Origin: Chaenocephalus aceratus | Lineage: Eukaryota; Chordata; Actinopteri; Perciformes; Channichthyidae | Assembly: GCA_023974075.1 (NCBI GenBank) | Contig: CM043798.1 | Span: forward strand, 22,288,441-22,352,440 | Reading direction: 5' to 3' | Length of the DNA stretch: 64,000 nucleotides | In this document: piece after piece, positions 54,895 through 64,000 of the stretch | Numbering within the stretch: the stretch's first letter is position 1 | Layout: each line of letters opens with the position of its first letter | Notes under the pieces: model-generated | Databases searched by the model: none | Told to the model about the DNA's origin: nothing | What the model saw: the letters and a program-made list of their open reading frames with translations, nothing else | Program-made: the position numbers and the translations under genes

Positions 54895-55075
54895 TCTCGG
54901 GCGGGCGGCCGGCACGGGGGCAAGGCAGAGTTCAAAAAGGGGGACTCGGGTGGACGGCCCGGGGGCAAGGCAGAGTTCAAGGAGGGGTTCTCGGGCGGCT
55001 GGCCCGGGGGAAAGGCAGAGTTAAAAAAGGGGTTCTCGGGCGGACGGCCCGAGGGCAATGCAGAGTTCGAGGAGG
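54895..55075 (-). repeat. Tandem repeat block 1 of the LTR-element ORF region
   Basis: Four units of about 42-60 bp with core GGGCAAGGCAGAGTTCAA and TCTCGGGCGG. It lies downstream of the stop of the main frame and is open in another minus-strand frame. Confidence 0.8.
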
Positions 55076-55092
55076 GGCGAAGACCACAGCTC

Positions 55093-57210
55093 TCAGGGGA
55101 CCGGACAGTAACCAGAGCCGGTGGAACAGGTGTCGGCAAGATTCCCCACGGAAGAGGACAAGGAGTTGGCAGGACCCCCGGCGAGACATGTGATGTCGAG
55201 GCCTCCAACAAAACAGGACATGGGGTTGGCAGGACCCCCGGTAGAAGAGTAGTCGGTGGGGCCTCCAACGGCACAGGACACAGGGTTGGCAGGACCCCCG
55301 GCAGGAGAGTAGTCGGCGGGGCCTCCAACGGGACAGGACACAGGGTTGGCAGGACCCCCGGCAGGAGAGTAGTCAGTGGGACCTCCAACGGGACAGGACA
55401 TAGGGTTGGCAGGACCCCCGGCAGGAGAGTAGTCGGCGGGACCTCCAACGGGACAGGACAAGGTGCTGGCAGGATCCCCAGCGGAACCTCCAACGGGACA
55501 GGACACAGGGTTGGCAGGACCCCCGGCAGGAGAGTAGACGGCGGGACCTCCAACGAGACAGGACAAAGGGTTGGCAGGACCCCCAGCGGAACCTCCAACA
55601 GCACAGGACATGGAGTTGGCAGGACCCCCAGCGGAAGAGTAGTCGGCGGGACCTCCAACGGCACTTGAGTAGGGACTTGAGTGGGAACTCGAGAGGACTT
55701 GAAAGGGAACTCGAGAGGAAACTTGAACGAAGACTCGAGAGGTGACTTGAAAGGGATCTCGAGAGAGAACTTGAACGGAGACTCGAGAGGTGACTTGAGA
55801 GTTGACTTGAGAGGGGACTCGGGAGGTGATTCGAGAGAACAGGAGAGGTGACTTGAGAGGTGACCCGAAAGGTGACTTGAACAGGGACTCGAGAGGAGAT
55901 TTGAGAGATGACTTGAAAAGGGAACTGGAGAGAAGACTTGAGAGTGGACTCGAGAGGGAACTGGAGGGGTGACTTGAAAGGGGACTCGAGAGGTAGCTCG
56001 AGAGGAGACTTGAGAGTTGGTTCGCCAACAGAACACGGGGGGCTGGAGTCGGCCGGTATGCTGACAGGACTCGGGGAGCTGGCGTCGGCTGGAGAGCCAG
56101 CAGGAGACGAGGTGCAGGAGTCGGCCAGTATGCTGACAGGACTCGGGGAGCTGGCGTCGGCTGGAGAGCCAGCAGGAGACGAGGGGCTGGAGTCGGCCAG
56201 TATGCTGACAGGACTCGGGGAGCTGGCGTCGGCTGGAGAGCCAGCAGGAGACGAGGTGCAGGAGTCGGCCAGTATGCTGACAGGACTCGGGGAGCTGGCG
56301 TCGGCTGGAGAGCCAGCAGGAGACGAGGGGCTGGAGTCGGCCGGTACGCCGACAGGACACAGGGAGCTGGCGTCGGCCGAAGACGAGGGGCTGGAGTCGA
56401 AACCATGGCTGCTGGGGCCAGGACTGAGGCTGGAACCATGGCTGCTGGGGCCTGTACTGGAGCCGGAAATATGGCTGCTGGGGTCGGCACTGGAGCCGGA
56501 ACCATGGCTGCTGGGGTCGGCACTGGAGCCGGAACCATGGCTGCTGGGCGCGGAGCGGAAGCCTGGACCCTGGCTGTGTAAGCCATGTAATGGAGTATGG
56601 AAGCAAAGCTGCGTGGGCCGGTACTGGAGCATGGAGCCATGGCTGCTGCTGCCTGTACTGGGGCTGGAACCATGGCTGCTGGGGCCAGAACTGGGGCCGG
56701 AACCATGGCTGCTGGGGCCAGAACTGGGGCCGGAACCATGGCTGTGTGGGCCCATTCTGTAGCCGGAACCATGGCTGCTGTGGCTCGGGCTGCTAGCCTG
56801 GCCTTGCGACGACTCCTCTTAGCAGCCGCCTGAATACTCCGTGGACCTCCATAAGCCAGACGAGTTCCGGAATACAACTCCTGGACAGGAGCAGGAACTG
56901 GGGCAGAAGCACGGGTTGACTTCAGGCGGAACCCACCAAGGCGTATGGTGCCAGGTTGGGAATTGGGAGACATGGAGCTAGCATGCCTGGGGCTAGCAGG
57001 CCGGGAATCACATGCTTGAAGGAAGTCCAAAATCCAATCAGGTAAGAACTCAACGAAACATTGTTTCTCTGCTGCCATCTGGCGCGCCTCTGCCAAAACA
57101 GCCTCTCGCTGCTGAACTCCGGACGCTCCCCTCCATTCACCATAGCTGCAAGCCAGCAAGTAGGTGAATGAAAGCAGCTCCCATTCAAAAGGATCATCTG
57201 CTGGGTCCAT
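55093..57210 (-). CDS. Repeat-rich Pro/Ser/Ala protein of the LTR element (705 codons)
   Basis: The ATG at 57208-57210 is 19 nt from the LTR end. Residues 1-75 are the only non-repetitive part (FEWELLSFTYLLACSYGEWR, FVEFLPDWILDFLQACDSRP), with mixed composition and a likely helical core. A basic patch (KRSRRKARLAARAT) follows. The rest is low complexity: 14-residue repeats like APAAMVPAPVL, then about 27-residue repeats (PTPAPRVLSAYRPTPAPRLL), a Ser/Leu-rich stretch, and finally repeats with SCPVGGPADYSPAGGPANP. The frame stays open through about 2.1 kb of tandem repeats, in units divisible by three, which suggests coding constraint or recent amplification. The position is that of a gag. No zinc knuckle or enzyme domain. 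Function unknown. Long frames are also open in two other frames over the same DNA. Confidence 0.6.
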   Translation of the reverse strand: MDPADDPFEWELLSFTYLLACSYGEWRGASGVQQREAVLAEARQMAAEKQCFVEFLPDWILDFLQACDSRPASPRHASSMSPNSQPGTIRLGGFRLKSTRASAPVPAPVQELYSGTRLAYGGPRSIQAAAKRSRRKARLAARATAAMVPATEWAHTAMVPAPVLAPAAMVPAPVLAPAAMVPAPVQAAAAMAPCSSTGPRSFASILHYMAYTARVQASAPRPAAMVPAPVPTPAAMVPAPVPTPAAIFPAPVQAPAAMVPASVLAPAAMVSTPAPRLRPTPAPCVLSAYRPTPAPRLLLALQPTPAPRVLSAYWPTPAPRLLLALQPTPAPRVLSAYWPTPAPRLLLALQPTPAPRVLSAYWPTPAPRLLLALQPTPAPRVLSAYRPTPAPRVLLANQLSSLLSSYLSSPLSSHPSSSLSSPLSSLLSSSLFKSSLKSPLESLFKSPFGSPLKSPLLFSRITSRVPSQVNSQVTSRVSVQVLSRDPFQVTSRVFVQVSSRVPFQVLSSSHSSPYSSAVGGPADYSSAGGPANSMSCAVGGSAGGPANPLSCLVGGPAVYSPAGGPANPVSCPVGGSAGDPASTLSCPVGGPADYSPAGGPANPMSCPVGGPTDYSPAGGPANPVSCPVGGPADYSPAGGPANPVSCAVGGPTDYSSTGGPANPMSCFVGGLDITCLAGGPANSLSSSVGNLADTCSTGSGYCPVP
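55195..55670 (-). repeat. Tandem repeat block 2 (about 60 bp unit)
   Basis: Around eight units with core GGGTTGGCAGGACCCCCGGC, then AGGAGAGTAGTCGGCGGG and ACCTCCAACGGGACAGGACA, some missing the middle part. Confidence 0.9.
55670..56030 (-). repeat. Tandem repeat block 3 (GACTTGAGAGG / GACTCGAGAGG)
   Basis: Short 12-bp-based repeats with many variants of GARAGGTGACTTGARAGGG, forming longer units of about 36 bp. Confidence 0.85.
56045..56370 (-). repeat. Tandem repeat block 4 (about 72-75 bp unit)
   Basis: Four to five near-identical units: GGAGTCGGCCAGTATGCTGA, CAGGACTCGGGGAGCTGGCG, TCGGCTGGAGAGCCAGCAGG. Units alternate between GAGGTGCAGGAG and GAGGGGCTGGAG at one site, a two-unit higher-order pattern. 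Confidence 0.92.
56400..56790 (-). repeat. Tandem repeat block 5 (about 42 bp unit)
   Basis: About nine units with core GAACCATGGCTGCTGGGGC and CACTGGAGCCG, encoding the AAMVPAPV-type repeat on the minus strand. Confidence 0.9.
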
Positions 57211-57229
57211 TTCTCTGGTCGGTTCGTAA

Positions 57230-57587
57230 TGTTACGGTGTATGTTGGAAGCAGGACCCAAATGCATATATAAACTGAAAAAACTCCTTTATTTCAAGGCT
57301 AGGATATAAACAAAGACAAAACGGAACACTCACCGACGAACTAGTCATGACACAAGACGAACCGACAAAGACAGACAGAAAAACCCAAACTTAAATACAC
57401 ACAAGACTAATCATACAAACAAGACACAGGTGAGGAGGGAGGAGAAAACACAGGGACACCAGGTGAACACAATCGGGTAAATTAGACACACCAGGGAAAC
57501 TAACGACAGGGAACCACAGACAGATTTAAACAAGACAAAACGCAGACAGAAAACCAAAAACAGATCTAGACAAAACACCATAAAGAC
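57230..57587 (-). repeat. 5' LTR with promoter-like and poly(A) signals
   Basis: In minus orientation it holds the TATA-like GTGTATTTAAGTTTGG, the poly(A) signal GAAATAAAGG and the end ACACCGTAACA. The first about 11 bp of the LTR are replaced by the flanking microsatellite. Confidence 0.85.
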
Positions 57588-57591
57588 GAGA

Positions 57592-57592
57592 G

Positions 57593-57652
<60 letters not shown>

Positions 57653-57654
57653 TG
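57592..57654. repeat. (GTGC)n microsatellite
   Basis: Perfect tetranucleotide run of about 63 bp abutting the 5' LTR. Confidence 0.97.
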
Positions 57655-60131
57655 TCTTAGATGGAGAAAAAAAAGACAAAAACATGAACTGTCAATGATG
57701 CAGCTGTTACTTGATTTATTATGACACCGTAGTCGACAACTTCAACAGAATAATTTCCACTAATTACAGTCCAATTATTGCTCTGCTTTCAATGTGGTGC
57801 CTGACCTCTGCAATGTTGTGTCTCCTGAGATACAGCAAATGATCTTCGCACTTCATTTAGCACCAACTGGATAGGTGAGTGCTAACAATACAAATGGTCT
57901 AATTGTGAAATAAATTGGGCAGTGTGTGAATTTGAATAGCTTTTCAAAATATAACGGGCTACTGGTGCATTATAAAAGCTCAGGAATGAGACAATGAGTG
58001 GACATTGATATAATATTGTGTTCACTTTTGGTAAAATATTACAATTTTTTTATGAATCTTTAATGCGATCTTTATTCAAAAATGTTTCAAACATATCTAA
58101 AGAGTTATATATCTGCATTGAGTCAAATCAAAGCCAAACACTATCAACTTGTTAAACTTATATCAAAGTCGGAGCTTAACCTGACAGAAATACACATTAT
58201 TACATTTGTAAGCAAAGTAACTTATTACGTTGCAAGCTCTGTTGTTTTAGCTTTTTGTTGCCGTTTGGTTTTTTGGTTTTATATATTTTATCTTGAAACA
58301 GGCCAGTGATATTTAGCACACTTAGACCTCCCCTTGCACTGCTATAAATAAGCAGCTCTATTTGTTGATGCTTTTGGCTTCATTCGCTGGTGTAGTCTTT
58401 ATCACCTATGCCAGTACTTTTGCAGCTCGCTGGGTCAGTCTGCCGGCTAGGTGCTGGTGGAAAGTGAGTCGTGCTGCCGTTTTACACCCAGGCTGTTTGA
58501 GGTTGTTTCCCTGTAGTTTTCAATATGTTTCACAGTGTGCTGGGCCAGGTAGACCATTTTCACCACCTTTGTAGCAGGATTTGTGTGGCTGACAACTGCA
58601 TAGTCTTTCTGTTAGCGTTATGAATAATACAATAAAACTAACAAAATACCTCTTTAGCTTTGTACACAGACACACTCTGTTACAGAATCTGTGTAAGGGA
58701 TAATACCGACAAGTTGTGTTTCTCAAGAGATTTTCTTAGCCTCTGCATAATCCAGTATAATCTTGGGACTGTACAAATTGGTCCCACCCTACTTAACACT
58801 TGCCAACAACATACAATATGTAATTATATAAAAATAATATCTGTCATTTCTGCCAAATGAGATTTCTATAGGGAACATCTGAGTAAAAAAGGATTGCTGT
58901 CTGTATCCTATAATGCATCATAGGTGTCAACGACTATTACTCCATCCTGAATCCTTACAACACTATTATGTGTCATTAGACAACTAAAATGTATGATGGT
59001 TTCCTCTTTTCCTCTGAATTTGTGTGATCTCTTAATGTAAGTGCGTTACGTTATATTAAATAATACTAAACCACAAGAATTTTCATTGCAAAAGCCCATG
59101 CATTTTTTGTACATTTCTATAGCTGTATTTTTTCTCTCCATCGACGAACTCTCTGGGCTTTTTCATCCCCCCTTCTCTTGTCTTTCCTCCTGTCCCTCCT
59201 AACCTGGTGGGATTTGCTCCTCTTGGATAGGCCCAGAACCAGATGGTGCTCAAAAGCTTTACGGTTCTGACTGGCACTGTTTCTGATTGTGCTTATCTGG
59301 CCGTGAGCTGCTTCTCGTGCTGCTGAAAAACATCCGGGCCAGTGGTTCATGTCTGTTTATGCCGAGCGCAGCTGACCTTTGGGATCTCAGTCTTCCAGTC
59401 TGCTGCACAGGGGACAAGCTGCCTGCCCCCAGTGCTCGACGATGCAAGGCACTTGGTACTTGATAAAAACCTTTTTTCCACATGCATACTTGTAAGCGTG
59501 TGTATGTGCACACGCTGAGAAAAACGGTGTAAATACTGAAACCCATATCATGTAGCTGTTTCAGACAAAATGGTACATTTCTATTTATTTTGTACATTGG
59601 CCACATGCAAAAAAAAAGAGGTTCACTCCAACCTACTCAAACACACTCACTCAAGCACACACACTAATACATTTAGAAACATATCACACACCAAGTTCTT
59701 GGCTAAAAAAGCAAACCACTCAAATGGGCAATTTAATATCATGCTCTGCAACTCTGAACATTATCTTTCCTTATCTGCCTTGTCATGCAGGCAGCTGTGG
59801 GTGTTCAGACTGCATCTGCTCCTTAATAGGTGAGTGATAAGGAAAGTATGGTGGGAAGCTAAAAAAACAAGAACGTGACAGACATACTGAAGCCAATATG
59901 GAAGTCCCTCCAGAAAACAAAGCAAATCAAGAAGATACAATGTTTCAAACTGTTGTTCACTGCCCTTGAGAACCATCAGCTAGTCCTCCCTGATTTCTGT
60001 CCCTAAACGTTACATGATGAACATTTTGCCCTACATCAGTTTTACATAAATTCAGGGTAAGCCAGTAGGTGACACTGTTCTCTTTAGAGATCTTTGACTT
60101 TGTACTTTGACTTTCAGTGTGTTATTTTAAC
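57655..60131. other. Unassigned non-coding stretch
   Basis: No supported feature. Minus-strand frames around 59100-59600 have no recognised family. Confidence 0.4.
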
Positions 60132-60139
60132 CTCTAAAG

Positions 60140-60924
60140 CAGTGGTTCTCAAAGTGTGGGGCGCGACCACTGGTGGGTCGCGGAGGTACTGCAGGGGGGT
60201 CACGGGAAGATTTTTTTATTTTATTATTTTCTCCTTTTAGTTTTGTGAAACACCTTGAGATGACGTTGTTTTTAAGGTGCACCTATATAAATCAAATGTA
60301 TTGTTATTATTATTATTCAATTGTAAACAAACACTGCTCGAAAATATCTCATTGGTCAGAGAGCTGTGGGCATAATGCTGCCTTTTGCAACATCCTACTT
60401 GTGTGAGATAGGCTTTTCTTGCTGCCATCAAAACGAGATACAGATCAAAGCTGAACATTGAGAATGAACTGAGAGTGGCAGTCTCAAAACAACAGCCCCG
60501 GTTTGAGAAGATCTGCAAGGGAAAGCAAGCACACACAAGTCATTGATAGGCTGTGTGGAATAAGAATGGTAAAGTGATGTGATCGTTTGCAACCTGCAGT
60601 AGAAATAATACTTAATTAATATATTTTCCTTAAAGAAATTTGAATTTAAAAATCTACTACTCAGGGAAGAAGGCCAACCAGTTTTAATTAGGCCAAATTA
60701 ATTCACAGTATCTATTACAAGCACTTTTGTTCATGTGTAATCCATAATAAAATATAAAATTATAGTTGGATATTTGTATCTTCTTATTATTAGCAGAGAA
60801 CATGTAATGTTTTACAACAATATACAATTAATCCTACCAATATAGATGGGAACCGGGTTGGGGGGTCCCGAAAATATTTCCAATACCCAAGGGGGTCCCG
60901 GCTGAAAAAGTTTGGGAATCACTG
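60140..60924 (+). mobile_element. Decayed hAT (Charlie/ZBED-like) element
   Basis: Starts CAGTGGTTCTCAAAGTG and ends TTTGGGAATCACTG, with perfect 8-bp duplications CTCTAAAG at 60132-60139 and 60925-60932. At about 60374-60545 it retains the end of a hAT transposase: MLPFATSYLCEIGFS, and after a frame break NIENELRVAVSKQQPRFEK, the conserved C-terminal dimerisation segment. A LINE-like tail (CTATATAAATCAAATGTATT plus TTATTATTA) is nested at about 60232-60320. Mostly internally deleted. Confidence 0.92.
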
Positions 60925-60932
60925 CTCTAAAG

Positions 60933-62274
60933 TATTCCATGGATGGAAAGGCAGGGACAGAAGCACGGTGAGAGGAGGGAGAGAGACATCAAAAGTGGGT
61001 GTTTTCCTGGCCAAATAATTGTCTCTTCACGTGATGTATTCTTATTTAGGAAATGTAACTCTTTATCAAGAACAATGCCCTCCTACTGACAAAAAACAAT
61101 TCTGATTGGAAGCTTTTTATTTTTATTATTCCATTCAGGAACGGGTGACCTTATTGACAGGCTGTGACTAAAATGCACATGTGTTTCATTAAAGGGAATG
61201 TAGAGACTTCAGGTACTGTACGTTATATGCATATATGTATGTCTGTGTGTGTGTGCAAAATGTATTGCTTGTGTCCTTGGAATAGCTTTTATCTGAGTGC
61301 ATTTGGTTTGCGGGGAGCAATATGTGTATACTTGACTTAGATAGGTTGTTTAAGTGTGTTGTTTTACCAATACTTGAATCTTTGTAAGGGCCTATTTCAG
61401 TTTTACACCATGTAAGTGAGAATGTTCTTGTAAAGCGAGATCCATAAGTCTCCAAATGGGTATTTATTTGACATACAACAATTGATTGTACAGTGTAAAA
61501 CAACAATAATTTATAAGACCTTGTCTTGTCTGTGGCCCTCGCCCTAAACCTAAGAGCCGCTTGTACAGATGTTAATCATCAAAAAAAGTCAAAACACTAC
61601 TATGAAACAAAAAGCAAATTCAATTCCCTAAACACCATGGGCACTCAAGTGACATTTAGTTTCTGTGGACTATTTCCAGCTATTGCTTTTGTGCACAAGT
61701 GAGCATCTGTAACAGCAGGGCATTGTTGTTTTTAACTTTGAAGAGCAATTTCAAAAAGTTGTTTGCACCAAAATAAGTGTCTCATGTTTCCATGTTTTTT
61801 TTCAATTTACAGTCTTAGTTTGCAAACTAATTCAAGAGGTTAGCAATATAGTAAGTATTATTAGTCAAGGAGACTAGAAACTAATGTACATAGTGTGTCA
61901 TTTCAAGAGGATCCTGACAAGTGTACAAATGTGTAACAGAGAAAGAGGGACTGGCAAAATTGCCTTTTTTCAATCACTGATTGATCTCAGTTCCTCAGTA
62001 TTAACAGTTAGTATTTTTCCTCCTTTCTCTTGGCTTTCCATCTCACTCATCCACCCTTTTCTCACCATGTACATCCCCCTATTCTTTCTCTGTCTCTCAC
62101 CCCCTTTTTAGTTCTTGCTGGGCAACCATTTTCCCATTCCTATTCCATTAGCAGCTGGAGGTCATCCTAATGAGGGCACTAGCAGACCAGCGTAATTACA
62201 ATTTAACACAAAGACAATTAGACATTGATAGGACAACCCACCCATACCGTTGACACATCCAAACACATCCACGT
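60933..62274. other. Unassigned non-coding stretch
   Basis: No supported ORF or repeat. Confidence 0.4.
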
Positions 62275-62304
62275 CCACACACACACATACACACACACAC
62301 ACAC
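62275..62304. repeat. Short (CA)n tract
   Basis: About 30 bp of CA with one AT interruption. Confidence 0.95.
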
Positions 62305-63135
<831 letters not shown>

Positions 63136-63147
63136 AAAAAAAAAAAA

Positions 63148-63769
63148 TTGCGAATTGCAGCTGATGAATAGTTTAGCAGAGTTTCATTCTATCTAATTTA
63201 AACGCGATACATGTCTCCCTTGGTTCCGGGTTCCTTCTGATCTCATTACGGCTGTCAGGAATTGAAAAAACCTTCCATGAGCATCAGGAAGGAAACGGCA
63301 GACTGAGATAAAATTGCTGTCGTACCACTTTATTGAATAAAAAGTCTGATAGTGTGATCAGGTTAAGTTATATGAGCTTTTTTTGTCTATGCGTGTGTGA
63401 GAGGTGACATTTTACTCTGTGTAGCCTGAACTTTAAATTGACCAGGCTTTTACATCAGACTATTAAGAAAGAAATATTTTTTTATTTTAAGGCGGACAGT
63501 TCCACCATTGTGAGATTAATATAATGTTCTCTTTCTCAGCATTTAGAAATTTCCCAGATTCATTTGAATGATTAAATACAAGTACTTTGTGAATATTTGT
63601 TGAGAAATATCGGAAGTTAACTTTTTCCCTTTTATTGTATAGTGCAGCTAAAGATATACAGAAAAAGGAATGAAAGGAGAGAAGTAAAGGGGAACAGGTT
63701 GGTTTTAAACCCTGGCCACCGCGACAATGAATCAGCCTTTGTCACAGTTTGCTTTCTCACTCACCTATT
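63148..63769. other. Unassigned non-coding stretch
   Basis: Nothing recognised. Confidence 0.4.
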
Positions 63770-64000
63770 TTCTGCATTAACTTTCCTTAGTCACCTGGTA
63801 GTCACACCCTGTCTCTCTCTCACTCTGTTACACCCATCAGCTCCATTAGTATTTAGGCCCACTTCACTTTCACCTCAGTGCCAGATCGTACTTTGCAGCA
63901 TGCCAGTCTTTCCCGCATTACCCTTCAGATTGCTCTCCCGGTTTCGACCCTGCCTGTCCCTGACCAGCCTGCCTCGCCTGCTCCCTGACCCGTTCTGTAC
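63770..64000 (+). repeat. Possible LTR start at the window edge
   Basis: The layout CACCTGGTAGTCACACCC, TATTTAGGCCCACTTCAC, CAGTGCCAGATCGT, followed by C-rich sequence, resembles the promoter half of the LTR at 45797 (TGTACTCATC, CCATAAAACC, CAGTGCCAGATAAT). It runs off the window, so its identity cannot be confirmed. Confidence 0.35.

Larger units (their letters stand above)
54542..57587 (-). mobile_element. Non-autonomous LTR retrotransposon encoding a repeat-rich protein
   Basis: Reads on the minus strand: 5' LTR (57230-57587), a 19-nt leader, a long ORF starting MDPADDP, a G-rich polypurine tract (CTTGAGGGGGGGTGTAC at about 54706), then a truncated 3' LTR (54542-54705). The shared LTR portion differs by about 2 of 150 bases, implying a recent insertion. 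There is no protease, RT or integrase, so it needs enzymes in trans. The leader (TTACGAACCGACC) and the MDPA start resemble those of fish Gypsy gag ORFs, suggesting derivation from one. The outer end of the 5' LTR merges into a (GTGC)n tract. Confidence 0.82.

Noticed and set aside
55938..56762. 274-codon plus-strand frame rich in ELASAGEPAGDE and EPWLLG repeats
   Set aside because: Antisense reading of the tandem-repeat ORF. The LTR, leader and polypurine tract place the gene on the minus strand.
59117..59606. Minus-strand open frames as a host exon
   Set aside because: No recognisable domain, and two overlapping frames are open equally well.

Overview
The window is vertebrate genomic DNA, almost certainly from a ray-finned (teleost) fish. 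The evidence is the mix of mobile elements: Ty3/Gypsy chromovirus, DIRS-type tyrosine-recombinase retroelement, L2 LINE with a tRNA-derived SINE sharing its tail, several hAT elements, PIF/Harbinger-like and TTAA-target elements, and long CA/TG microsatellites. I found no convincing host protein-coding gene, rRNA or functional tRNA. Nearly every meaningful reading frame belongs to a transposable element, and most of those frames are broken.

Layout. 1-3.5 kb: a direct repeat pair, a LINE tail and copy A of a 1.5-1.9 kb repeat family. 3.59-19.63 kb: one Ty3/Gypsy element split inside its RNase H by about 13.3 kb of nested insertions. Its RT half lies at 3590-4442, and its RNase H end, integrase and 3' LTR at 17766-19628. 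The filling contains THAP-type and hAT/ZMYM-type gene fragments. It also holds a 4.03 kb long-inverted-repeat element with a 9-bp target duplication (5367-9397, Mutator-like by structure), which carries repeat copy B, and a 5.1 kb DIRS element (12581-17691) with textbook terminal and internal complementary regions but no visible RT core. 20-31.5 kb: a foldback element, a strong 53-bp palindrome, a PIF/Harbinger-like element, repeat copy C, a probable solo LTR and a TTAA-flanked element. 32.6-35.6 kb: a tRNA SINE and, at its very end, a hAT element with perfect 8-bp duplications and a broken BED-finger transposase. 39.7-47.5 kb: a Harbinger-like element invaded first by a hAT MITE and then by a chromodomain Gypsy element, followed by a 5'-truncated L2 LINE. 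51.7-52.8 kb: a full-length inverted relative of that Harbinger-like element. 54.5-57.6 kb: a young, minus-strand, apparently non-autonomous LTR element whose only ORF is a proline-rich protein built of several tandem-repeat blocks. 60.1-60.9 kb: a decayed hAT (Charlie/ZBED-like) with perfect 8-bp duplications. 62.9 kb: a 240-bp TG tract. The right edge enters what may be another LTR.

How parts work together. These are not operons but host-parasite layers. The SINE tail matches the L2 tail, so the L2 enzyme plausibly moved it. The short elements (hAT MITE, TTAA element, Harbinger-like, LTR element without pol) would depend on enzymes supplied from elsewhere. Target duplications allow a relative insertion chronology at three places. 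Between these blocks the A/T-rich stretches (27.6-28.8, 36-39.6, 47.5-51.3, 52.8-54.5, 57.7-60.1, 61-62.8 kb) show nothing I can name and look intergenic or intronic.
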